Source of the DNA: Myxococcales bacterium
GTDB lineage: Bacteria > Myxococcota_A > Polyangia > Fen-1088
NCBI GenBank assembly: GCA_003170035.1
Contig: PMZX01000271.1
Coordinates: forward strand, 1 to 11,475
Direction: 5' to 3'
Length of the DNA: 11,475 nt
The notes beneath the pieces were generated by a model. It did not search any database. It was given only the letters and a program-made list of their open reading frames with translations, and was not told where the DNA came from. The number at the start of each line of letters is the position of its first letter. The stretch's first letter is position 1. Shown here in pieces: positions 6,501-11,475 of the stretch. The position numbers were made by a program, and so were the translations under genes.

Positions 6501-6903
6501 GGACTTTGGCTTGGCCGGTCGCAAGGTGCGCCCCGGGTGCGGCAGCCCGTACTACGGCGCGCCCGAGGTCTGGGACACCGCGAGCTTCGGTGATGGCATA
6601 GACCCACGGGCCACCGACGTCTACGCGTTTTCTTGCCTGGCCTACGAGATCTTGACCGGAACCACCCTCTTCAGTGGGGACGCTCTGCCTGCTATCATTG
6701 CCGCGCATCTGACCCACGAAGAGGGCCCCGAATCATTGCGCTGGCTGTGCAGACACAGTCAGGCGGCGGCCCTTGCCGACCTGCTGGCTTGGGGTCTGCG
6801 CCGCAATCCGCGCAAGCGTATCGGGCTGTCTGACATGCAGGTCGCGCTCAGCGACATCGGCCGCAGTCGCCTGCGCTCTTTGAGCTGGCCGTTGCGGGCG
6901 TAG
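3565..6903 (+). CDS. Large Ser/Thr protein kinase with N-terminal helical repeats and C-terminal kinase domain
   Basis: The 1112-residue protein has no signal peptide or TM segment, so it is probably cytosolic. Residues 1 to about 810 are almost entirely helical, Ala/Leu/Arg/Glu-rich and look like HEAT- or armadillo-type repeats, a surface for protein partners. The kinase domain occupies about 812-1105. It shows a Gly-rich loop GTGAGGSV from 821, Lys848 in FALKV, the probable helix-C Glu872, the catalytic loop HLDVKPSN with Asp948, Lys950 and Asn953, Asp980 in DFGLA, and Glu1001 in APE. All key residues are present, so an active kinase is expected. The catalytic loop has Leu where most have Arg (non-RD type), and about 20 extra residues separate it from the DFG. 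The usual bacterial order (kinase first, sensor last) is reversed. The gene follows the methylase cluster by 197 bases and converges on the HPt-REC gene. Substrates are unknown. Confidence 0.9.
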   Translation: MHGTHDYLAGLAQIHTRESVEERRALWRQGLASLAAAASDQQPTPLEGLATEPLLNSVRVAVSSGLLDDVSFLSRPVAMAALFELAGALPPGPEKRELGRRVLTALHEGDAATFVMLATSLALASPRALGGALVRARVALSLRLPLAAGTGADTLALALISRPELEREWLTAHSLGALPSRRLAGRLLERAAREAARRAEEGDDSGVRVFERPTVRAAWSRLIGDRESLVWRHVAAARGLLAATVPKRAEEIERDLGPRLGPSEWRRAATSLAATVSHDPDKALARCLEILAGEITAKDPGVASVMIFGLSRAVEEEPEASEELLTKLVLVGGVEAIEALVDLHEEHSGNPIGAQAAFSAVETLRATAPTDDDGAVALVQALIDDLDMGAAGPKSSLRTALAAALRAFADGDDLGPATDAALVAANRAIGTLENTSDSTSAERRALFRALRDLDAGLLQTSTLSDLLTVRSREDPGPDGPLADMLWLLGSWLLGREQQPLVDKNIPHVTLRFRQLRTLLHLVDAEFGASDEPSIPVRSRCTHTFRMLCERVRGDTVTPLRRLTLAVLARAADAVVRAQVYELSDAFIAACWCVHTAFDLRCLAEACMAPELRELFAAMAEVALLVGERGSRHADEQALVESLRGVAEALPPGSSARVEGLRRGLLSITRALEAFTEAQCVSDLRRGDDGTALDRLAGAITYAARLIAGATRRTGLREGFFPSSSTRGLRKLDAWVERALLEKDEGMGAAAAVAAEAVRQDLPPLFAEVVARVLLRIGRLPRDLSVSGEMARVVRAGRQLPLPPWLPPSRTLGGFYVLRPIGTGAGGSVFVARRAEERHEESAETFALKVPAYTGAAAHTLSEEEFLRLFREEAGALLTLPGHKNLAGFVTFDAGAKPKPILVMELVQGPTLERLLDKRAMSMPRALDILDELAAGLQAMHSAGIGHLDVKPSNVILRYLDDFGPQTRGRQTPTVAPVLVDFGLAGRKVRPGCGSPYYGAPEVWDTASFGDGIDPRATDVYAFSCLAYEILTGTTLFSGDALPAIIAAHLTHEEGPESLRWLCRHSQAAALADLLAWGLRRNPRKRIGLSDMQVALSDIGRSRLRSLSWPLRA

Positions 6904-6906
6904 ACG

Positions 6907-7626
6907 CTAGCCGGAAATGTCCTTGGCCAGGGCCAGCACGCGCTCGACCACCGCACTCGCGCCGGCGCACTTGGGAACGAAGTCGTCTGCGCCGGTGACG
7001 CGTAGGCTGTCCTGCAACTCGGCGTCCGAATGGGCGGAGACCAGAATGATCCCTGTCCGTCGGCTCTGCGTGGCCGTGCGAAAGCGGGAGCAGAGCTCGG
7101 GCAGATCCAGGCCGGGCATGTGCACGTCGGAAACCAGGATGCTAGGCCGGAACGTCGCGCACAGGTCAAGCACTTCGCTCATGGTGGTGGCGGTGCGGGC
7201 CTCGATTCCACTGCGCTCGAAAACGCGCGACAGAGCCCGCGCTGAGAATTCGCTGTCGTCCACCACAAGGACTCGGCAAGGATGACTTTCGGTGGTGTAC
7301 TCCGAACCGGGCCGCGCGGTCCGTCTTCCCTCTTCGAGATCCAGCCGTTCACGCATGGCGCGAATAGCTGCGACGCAGGCAGTCCGAGCCTCGGCTGTGT
7401 CTTGCGCCTCGAGACGTCGCGCGGCTGTTTCCGTTTCCCGGGCAATTTGTGCGATCTTGGGCAGATTAAGGAGCGCGGCCTCGCCCCAGATCAAGTGGAT
7501 GTCCATGGCCAGGGACCCGCCGTCCGCGTGTTCGGGAGAATCGATGGCCCTCTCCACTCGTTCAAGCCTTCGTCTGGTCGAGGCGATGAACTTGGTCAGA
7601 AACTCAGTGTGGTCGCCCGATGGCAT
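6907..7626 (-). CDS. HPt domain fused to a CheY-like receiver domain
   Basis: This is a two-component signalling protein without a DNA-binding or enzymatic output domain. From ATG 7626 it has 239 residues. The N-terminal helical part (about 1-75) contains IHLIWGEAALLNL, which aligns with the HxLKGxA phosphotransfer motif, with His44 as the phosphorylatable residue but Trp in place of the usual Lys. The receiver domain (about 117-237) begins CRVLVVDDSEF and has Asp123/Asp124, the phospho-acceptor Asp167 in VSDVHMPG, Ser197 in LVSAHS and Lys219 in VPK, a complete set. The frame is open to an ATG at 7785, but the 53 extra codons are AT-rich (about 48 percent GC), include an inverted repeat and do not match the fold, while GGAGAT lies 10 bases before ATG 7626. 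It presumably relays phosphate between an unlinked histidine kinase and another partner. Its stop is 3 bases from that of the kinase gene. Confidence 0.82.
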   Translation of the reverse strand: MPSGDHTEFLTKFIASTRRRLERVERAIDSPEHADGGSLAMDIHLIWGEAALLNLPKIAQIARETETAARRLEAQDTAEARTACVAAIRAMRERLDLEEGRRTARPGSEYTTESHPCRVLVVDDSEFSARALSRVFERSGIEARTATTMSEVLDLCATFRPSILVSDVHMPGLDLPELCSRFRTATQSRRTGIILVSAHSDAELQDSLRVTGADDFVPKCAGASAVVERVLALAKDISG

Positions 7627-7636
7627 CGAATTCGCG

Positions 7637-7642
7637 ATCTCC
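7637..7642 (-). promoter_or_regulatory. Ribosome binding site supporting the internal start of the HPt-REC gene
   Basis: On the minus strand GGAGAT stands 10 bases upstream of ATG 7626, a slightly long but usable spacing. No comparable site precedes the alternative ATG at 7785. This supports the shorter product. Confidence 0.4.
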
Positions 7643-7692
7643 AAAACTAAGCAAATGTCATGCACAACTTGGCCTTCAGCGATATCGTGGAG

Positions 7693-7712
7693 TTGAGTCG
7701 GAATAGACTCAA
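7693..7712. promoter_or_regulatory. Perfect inverted repeat, candidate operator or leader hairpin
   Basis: TTGAGTC (7693-7699) and GACTCAA (7706-7712) are perfect 7-bp complements around the 6-base spacer GGAATA. The site lies 67 bases upstream of the preferred start of the HPt-REC gene, in an AT-richer segment. Two 7-bp arms with 6-bp spacing (13 bp centre to centre) fit a dimeric regulator binding site, or a small hairpin in the minus-strand leader. The regulator is unknown. Confidence 0.5.
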
Positions 7713-7801
7713 TGCGGTATGACCAAGATGGCCAAAGCATGCAGATTCCGAAAACCAGTATCCGAATATTCCCATTGCTAGGCATCGAATGTCTCTGTGC
7801 G

Positions 7802-7831
7802 TGACGTCAACGAAATGACGGTGTTGTCATT
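7802..7831. promoter_or_regulatory. Cluster of TGAC/GTCA palindromes, candidate operator
   Basis: TGACGTCA at 7802-7809 is a perfect 8-bp palindrome. A second inverted repeat follows at once: AATGAC (7814-7819), spacer GGTGTT, GTCATT (7826-7831). Further single TGAC motifs occur at 7849-7852 and 7866-7869, giving six half-sites in about 70 bases before the amidohydrolase start. Repeated half-sites of one motif between two divergent genes suggest a shared regulator. A TTGTCA at 7824-7829 could serve as -35 box but has no good -10 partner. Confidence 0.45.
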
Positions 7832-7877
7832 GGGCACCGGCACAGGATTGACGCCCGCGCAGGCGTGACCTGCGATC

Positions 7878-7883
7878 GAAGGA
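7878..7883 (+). promoter_or_regulatory. Ribosome binding site of the amidohydrolase gene
   Basis: GAAGGA ends 6 bases before ATG 7890 and is a good Shine-Dalgarno match at ideal spacing. It supports this start over downstream Met codons. Confidence 0.65.
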
Positions 7884-7889
7884 ACGGCC

Positions 7890-8711
7890 ATGAACGACAC
7901 GGACATGGATGGAATCATCGATTTTCACGTGCACGCCTTCCCCGACGGCCTGGCCGAGCGGGCCATTTCGCACCTTGAAAAGGAAGGCAATTCCAGGGCG
8001 TTCCTCGATGGAAAGGTCTCCTCCCTGCTGGCTTCAATGGACGGCGCAGGCATCGGGCGCGCGGTGGTGTGCTCCATCGCAACCAAGCCCGACCAGTTTG
8101 CTCCCATTCTAAACTGGTCCCGCGAGATCGCCTCGGAGAGGATCGTCCCGCTTCCGTCTATCCATCCCAAGGGACCGGATCCGGTGGGCAAGGCGCGGCT
8201 GGTGGCGCAGGCGGGCCTGCTTGGCATCAAGTTGCACCCCTACTACCAGGACTTCGAGATCGACGAGCCCGGGCTCTTCCACTTCTTCCGGGTGCTGGAG
8301 CAGATGGGCTTGCTGGTCGTCTGTCACACGGGGTTTGACTTCGCATTTCCGCGCGACCGCAAGGCTGATCCGGTGCGCATCGTCCGTCTGCTCGACAAGG
8401 TTCCCAACCTCAAGTTCGTGGCGACTCACACCGGTGCGTGGGAGGACTGGGACGAAGTCGAGCGCCACCTCCTCGGCAAGCCAATCTTCATAGAGATCTC
8501 CATGTCACTCGAATGGCTCGGCCTAGAGCGGGGACGTGAGTTTCTCACCGCCCACCCGGCAGACCGTATTCTCTTCGGTACCGACTCGCCCTGGACCAGC
8601 CAGGCCGAGACGCTCCGCCTGGCCCGAGCGCTGAATCTCGATCCGGACCGCGAGCGCCGCCTCCTTTGGAAAAACGCGCGGGCACTGCTTGGTTCGCAAA
8701 CCACCCGTTAG
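7890..8711 (+). CDS. Metal-dependent hydrolase of the amidohydrolase family
   Basis: The 273-residue protein has the layout of the amidohydrolase-2 group (TIM-barrel hydrolases and decarboxylases related to ACMSD). It starts with the metal-binding FHVH pair (His13 and His15), then has GIKLHPYYQDF (Lys114, His116), VCHTGFDF (His146), a second ATHTGAW strand (His180), and ends with ILFGTDSPW (Asp232), which supplies the last metal or catalytic Asp. These motifs follow the order of the barrel strands, and the full length is normal for the family, so the enzyme should be intact and active. Its substrate cannot be told from sequence; family members hydrolyse or decarboxylate small cyclic or aromatic compounds. 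There is no signal peptide, so it is cytosolic. It is divergent from the HPt-REC gene and separated by 177 bases from the lipoprotein gene, so it may be monocistronic. Confidence 0.87.
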   Translation: MNDTDMDGIIDFHVHAFPDGLAERAISHLEKEGNSRAFLDGKVSSLLASMDGAGIGRAVVCSIATKPDQFAPILNWSREIASERIVPLPSIHPKGPDPVGKARLVAQAGLLGIKLHPYYQDFEIDEPGLFHFFRVLEQMGLLVVCHTGFDFAFPRDRKADPVRIVRLLDKVPNLKFVATHTGAWEDWDEVERHLLGKPIFIEISMSLEWLGLERGREFLTAHPADRILFGTDSPWTSQAETLRLARALNLDPDRERRLLWKNARALLGSQTTR

Positions 8712-8864
8712 TGTTTCCGCGGCTGCACGTTTCTTGCCGCAGGATTGCGGTCAGTTCGGACCACTGGAATCGATCGCCCAAGCTTGCCATAATGCCAGCC
8801 ACGCCAGCCGCCGCAAGGAGTGATAGAAGGCGATCCAGATGGTCCCCTTGCCGCGGATGGGGGG

Positions 8865-8885
8865 TATATTCAGCCCTTGGAGAAG
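8865..8885 (+). promoter_or_regulatory. Candidate -10 box and ribosome binding site of the lipoprotein gene
   Basis: TATATT at 8865-8870 matches the -10 consensus in five of six positions, though no good -35 hexamer stands at the usual distance. GGAGAAG at 8879-8885 is a clear Shine-Dalgarno sequence, its GGAG ending 6 bases before GTG 8889. Together they favour the GTG start over the in-frame GTG at 8820, whose AAGGAG overlaps the codon itself and so cannot act as its ribosome site. Confidence 0.4.
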
Positions 8886-8888
8886 ACC

Positions 8889-9650
8889 GTGAACTCAACT
8901 GTCAAGATCTTCCTGGTTTCCGGACTGATTCTGACCACGCCAGTCGGCTGTGCCCCCCGTCGTCCACTTGCGACGCCGGTCCAGGTCGTTGTTCCGCCGC
9001 CGCCCCCGCCCCCGCCGCCCGCACCGCCACCCAAGAAGGTGAAGCTGGTCCTGCTGCCGGCCGAAAGGTTCCTGTTGCCCAGCGCTGCCGCCGCGCTCAA
9101 CGAGAAGCTGGTCCGGGCCGACGTGCCCGGCGTGGATGAGAGGACAGTAGCAGCGATTAGCATGGAAACCGCGCAGGGGCAGGCAGAGTGCGCCCAGGCC
9201 GATGACGAATGCTACGCCAAGGTGGCCAAGTTGCTGGGTGGCGATCGCCTGTTGTGGGCTGAGATGGAGCGGGTCAGCAAGGGCAAGAAGAAGGGGCCAG
9301 TCAAGATACTGGTTCTGCTCTTCGACGCCGAGAAGGGCGTGCTGATCAGCCGCGCCGACGAGATCCTCAAGAGCGACGTGGTCGACGACTCACTCGATCG
9401 GTTGGTCGGCAGGGCTCTCTCCGGCAGCGGGCCGACCGCGCCACCACCACCACCGCCGCCAGCGCATGCGGTCGCTTCGCCGCCGCCACCGGCAACACCG
9501 GTCCCGGCACCGAGCCCGACTGCGGCCCCGGCGCCGGCACCGACCCCGACTCCGGCACCAACGCCGGCACCGGTCCCGGCCCCGGTACCGGCTCCAGTCC
9601 CGACGGTTGCCCCGCCCCCACCACCCTCACCAGTGTCGCCTGTCAAATGA
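8889..9650 (+). CDS. Proline-rich lipoprotein with a TolB-N-like central domain
   Basis: The 253-residue product from GTG 8889 opens with a lipoprotein-type signal: Lys6, a hydrophobic run IFLVSGLILTTPVG and Cys21 as the predicted lipidation site. The residue at -3 is Pro rather than Leu, so the lipobox is unusual. A nine-proline run (36-44) follows. The globular part, about 49-180, begins KKVKLVLLP and contains Cys101 and Cys108 in a CAQADDEC pattern followed by YAKVAKLLGGDRLLWAEM. This resembles the short domain in which myxobacterial envelope proteins resemble TolB N-terminal domains ('...ADDECYAKVA..LGADRLL...'). The tail from about 185 is Pro/Ala repeats such as APAPTPTPAPTPAP, probably extended in the periplasm. 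The stop overlaps the next start by ATGA, so the two proteins are translationally coupled and probably work together. Which membrane it sits in is not visible. Confidence 0.8.
   Translation: MNSTVKIFLVSGLILTTPVGCAPRRPLATPVQVVVPPPPPPPPPAPPPKKVKLVLLPAERFLLPSAAAALNEKLVRADVPGVDERTVAAISMETAQGQAECAQADDECYAKVAKLLGGDRLLWAEMERVSKGKKKGPVKILVLLFDAEKGVLISRADEILKSDVVDDSLDRLVGRALSGSGPTAPPPPPPPAHAVASPPPPATPVPAPSPTAAPAPAPTPTPAPTPAPVPAPVPAPVPTVAPPPPPSPVSPVK
9437..9644 (+). repeat. Pro/Ala-coding low-complexity tract
   Basis: The last 70 or so codons of the lipoprotein gene alternate Pro with Ala, Thr and Val, built from short imperfect units such as CCGGCACCG and CCGACTCCG. A run of seven Pro codons stands near its start (9440-9463). 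Such tracts expand and contract by slippage and encode extended, unfolded spacers. Confidence 0.6.
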
Positions 9651-11377
9651 CGCCATCAAACTGCCCCTACTGCCGGGCCCCGCTTCCGGCCACCAACGCG
9701 GGAGAGACACGACCGGTCATCGTGTGCCAAGCGTGTGGCAGGGCCATTGTCACGGCGGCCTCGGTGGTCGGCGGCCCAGGTGCGGGCAAGCCGGCCTCGC
9801 CGGCCAAGACCCTCATGTGGATGGGCGGCCCCGCGCCTGGGATGTCAGGCAGGCCCGGCATCCCTCCGGCCGCCAGCGTGCCTTCGCGGCCTGGCCCTCT
9901 GGCCCCTGACAAGCCGATCTCGCCAGGGTCAGCCGCGTCGCCACCCGTTGCGACCTTCGGGGACACCAAGAGCGCGGCCGCCCGAGTTCCAGCTATGGCT
10001 AGGCCGTCTCCACCGGCCGCCGCCACGAGAACTCCTTCAGCGCCCCCAGCCGCCGCCAGCGTGGGAGCGGCGACCAAGCGTCGGACCGGGACCGCGGAGT
10101 TCGCGATGGCCCCAACCATTGTTCCACCCCCTCCCGAGGCGGCCGGCGTGGTTGCGCGTCTCCCGGAGCAGCCCGCGACCAGTACAAGTGGTTCAGACCC
10201 AGGAGCCGTGGATGTAGACATGTCTTTTGAGGGCGGCGGGCAATCGGCCGGTGGTGCCGTGGCCGCAGCGAAGCTTCCCGCCGGTGAGGCGACCTCAGAA
10301 GCGGGTGTGGCGCCCACATCTGAAAGTGCGCCACGCGATGAGGGAGCCAACGACGGAGGGCCCAGGGAAGTTGACTCTGACGCCGTCCCGGAATGGGCCG
10401 GGTCAGCACCTTCGGTCGGGTTGGTAGCAGGTCTGAAAGGTGCGCCGGGCAGCGGCCGGAGCATGTTGTTCCTTGCCGCCGGCGGCGTGGGCGTCATGCT
10501 GCTGGCGGCTCTCGGCGTGGCCCTCTTCTTGGGCAATGGCAAGAAGCGGTCGGCGCCGGAACAGAAGCAGGCTCCGGTCAGGGCGGTGGTCGAGCCAGAG
10601 AAGCCTGCTCCTTCTGCGCAGCCTGCGACCGGCGAGATGCCTGCCCTTCCCGCGGCAGCCGTGGAACCGGCCAAGCCTCAGCCAGCGGCCGAGGAGAAGC
10701 CGCTGGCCCCGGCGAAGAGCCAGCCGGCCGCAGCCGAGAAGGTCGTTGCGCTGGCCGAGAAGCCCGCCCCGGCGGCAATTCCGGTGGCAGAGAAACCACT
10801 GCCGGTGGAGAAGAAAGTCGCGGTCGAGAAGGTCGCTGCGCCCGCGGAGAAGCCCGCTCAGCCGGAGAAGCCCGCCCCGGCGGCAATTCCGGCGGCGGAA
10901 AAACCACGACGGGTGGAAAAGAAAGTTGCGGCCGAGAAGCCAGCGCCTCGGGAACCCCCGGTCGTCCAGAAGCCGGCGGTGTCATTCAAACCAGTCGTCG
11001 ACAAATCTGCTCCCGAAAGAGCGAGCACCACGGACGAGCCAGCGGCGCCGAAGCCCGAGAAGAAGCCGACGGAAGCAGCCGCCACGTCCGTTGCCAAGCC
11101 TGCCCCCAACAAGGCGCAGGAGGCGGCCGAGGCCTATCAGCGAGGGAATGCCAAGCTCCTCAGCGGTGCGCTGCCTGAGGCCATCGCGGCCTTCTCTGAG
11201 GCGGTGAAGCTGAATCCCAAAGATGCCCAGAGTCAGCGCGGCCTTGGCCTGGCCTATGCTCAGGCGGGCAATGCCGCAAAGGCCGTGCGCCATCTCAAAC
11301 TCTATCTCAAGGCTTTGCCCAACGCGCCTGACCGCACGCTCATTGAAAAGAGGATTGATCAGCTTGGCGGTCGTTGA
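9647..11377 (+). CDS. Zinc-ribbon, single-TM, TPR protein with long Pro/Ala/Lys linkers
   Basis: The 576-residue product begins in the ATGA overlap with the lipoprotein gene. Its N-terminus is a four-cysteine zinc ribbon (CPYC at 6-9, CQAC at 27-30), followed by a disordered Pro/Ala/Ser-rich stretch to about 250. One TM segment (about 273-296, MLFLAAGGVGVMLLAALGVA...) ends in GNGKKRS. Beyond it lies a Lys/Ala/Pro/Glu-rich spacer with an internal 25-residue duplication, and residues about 490-576 form two TPR units (AQEAAEAYQRGNAKLLSGAL, then a repeat ending in LKLYLKALP). A zinc ribbon on one side of the membrane and TPRs on the other is, to my knowledge, a recurring myxobacterial layout; the ribbon is expected in the cytoplasm and the TPRs in the periplasm, but basic residues flank both ends of the TM, so topology is not certain. 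The TPRs may bind the lipoprotein or another envelope protein. No enzymatic motif is seen. Confidence 0.82.
   Translation: MTPSNCPYCRAPLPATNAGETRPVIVCQACGRAIVTAASVVGGPGAGKPASPAKTLMWMGGPAPGMSGRPGIPPAASVPSRPGPLAPDKPISPGSAASPPVATFGDTKSAAARVPAMARPSPPAAATRTPSAPPAAASVGAATKRRTGTAEFAMAPTIVPPPPEAAGVVARLPEQPATSTSGSDPGAVDVDMSFEGGGQSAGGAVAAAKLPAGEATSEAGVAPTSESAPRDEGANDGGPREVDSDAVPEWAGSAPSVGLVAGLKGAPGSGRSMLFLAAGGVGVMLLAALGVALFLGNGKKRSAPEQKQAPVRAVVEPEKPAPSAQPATGEMPALPAAAVEPAKPQPAAEEKPLAPAKSQPAAAEKVVALAEKPAPAAIPVAEKPLPVEKKVAVEKVAAPAEKPAQPEKPAPAAIPAAEKPRRVEKKVAAEKPAPREPPVVQKPAVSFKPVVDKSAPERASTTDEPAAPKPEKKPTEAAATSVAKPAPNKAQEAAEAYQRGNAKLLSGALPEAIAAFSEAVKLNPKDAQSQRGLGLAYAQAGNAAKAVRHLKLYLKALPNAPDRTLIEKRIDQLGGR
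10757..10939 (+). repeat. 75-bp imperfect direct repeat in the linker of the TPR protein
   Basis: Two copies, 10757-10831 and 10865-10939, each encode a 25-residue EKPAPAAIP..EK unit. They differ at four residues (Val to Ala twice, Leu-Pro to Arg-Arg), and their starts are 108 bases (36 codons) apart, so the reading frame is kept. The second copy has several synonymous or near-synonymous changes, such as GAGAAG to GAAAAA or GAAAAG. This is an internal duplication that lengthened the periplasm-spanning spacer. Confidence 0.7.
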
Positions 11378-11475
11378 TTGACGACGACCGTCCTCGCTTG
11401 GAAAACCTATTCGCCTATGACCGGGAAGGGTGACCCGATCGTGCAGTCAAATTAGTTGATGACGACTCCAATTGC

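Noticed and set aside
5731..6717. Minus-strand ORF of 328 codons opposite the kinase domain
   Set aside because: It is the mirror frame of the kinase, whose catalytic residues are all in place.
7627..7785. N-terminal extension of the HPt-REC protein to ATG 7785
   Set aside because: These codons are AT-rich, contain an inverted repeat, lack a ribosome site and do not extend the HPt fold. The frame being open is the only support.
9437..9644. CRISPR-like or satellite array in the repetitive tract
   Set aside because: The repeats are 3-9 bases, irregular and in frame with the lipoprotein gene. They are Pro/Ala codon repeats, not spacer-repeat units.
9667..10674. Minus-strand ORF of 335 codons opposite the zinc-ribbon/TPR gene
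   Set aside because: Gly/Ala-rich antisense of Pro/Ala codons; no ribosome site and no fold.
11367..11391. Rho-independent terminator after the TPR gene
   Set aside because: CGGTCGT and ACGACCG form a 7-bp stem with a 9-base loop that overlaps the last codons, but no T-run follows, so it is not convincing as a terminator.

Overview
The window looks like a chromosome segment from a GC-rich, Gram-negative bacterium, most likely a member of the Myxococcota or a related deltaproteobacterial lineage. This is inferred from several features together: high GC with strongly GC-biased third codon positions, a very large cytosolic Ser/Thr kinase with its catalytic domain at the C-terminus, a phosphotransfer/receiver two-component protein, a Pro/Ala-rich lipoprotein, and a zinc-ribbon/TM/TPR protein. 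No marker gene fixes the species. No rRNA, tRNA, CRISPR array or intact mobile element was seen. || Layout. (1) Bases 1-231 are the 3' end of a membrane protein gene cut by the window edge. (2) Bases 232-942 hold no firm gene. They contain two long hairpins, a strong G-quadruplex motif, a doubtful minus-strand ORF and a short coding-like remnant ending at 851. (3) Bases 943-3367 form a tight plus-strand operon: a type I-style adenine-N6 DNA methyltransferase, a half-size specificity (S) subunit, and a small protein with two TM segments and a winged-helix-like tail. No restriction (R) subunit lies on either side within the window. (4) Bases 3565-6903 encode a 1112-residue protein with about 800 residues of helical repeats followed by a Ser/Thr kinase domain. 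(5) Converging on it, with only three bases between the stop codons, a minus-strand gene (6907-7626) encodes an HPt domain fused to a receiver domain. (6) An AT-richer intergenic region (7627-7889) carries several perfect inverted repeats and separates that gene from a divergent amidohydrolase gene (7890-8711). (7) Bases 8889-11377 are a two-gene operon: a proline-rich lipoprotein, and a zinc-ribbon/TM/TPR protein that overlaps it by ATGA. || How the parts may work together. The methyltransferase and S subunit should form a sequence-specific DNA adenine methylase, either a solitary epigenetic modifier or the modification half of a defence system. The methylase cluster next to a giant kinase recalls phage growth limitation (Pgl), where a methylase (PglX) and a kinase (PglW) act together, but no PglY, PglZ or toxin is present, so this is only a hypothesis. 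The kinase and the HPt-REC protein suggest a local signalling node whose input and output partners lie elsewhere. The lipoprotein and TPR protein probably work together at the cell envelope.
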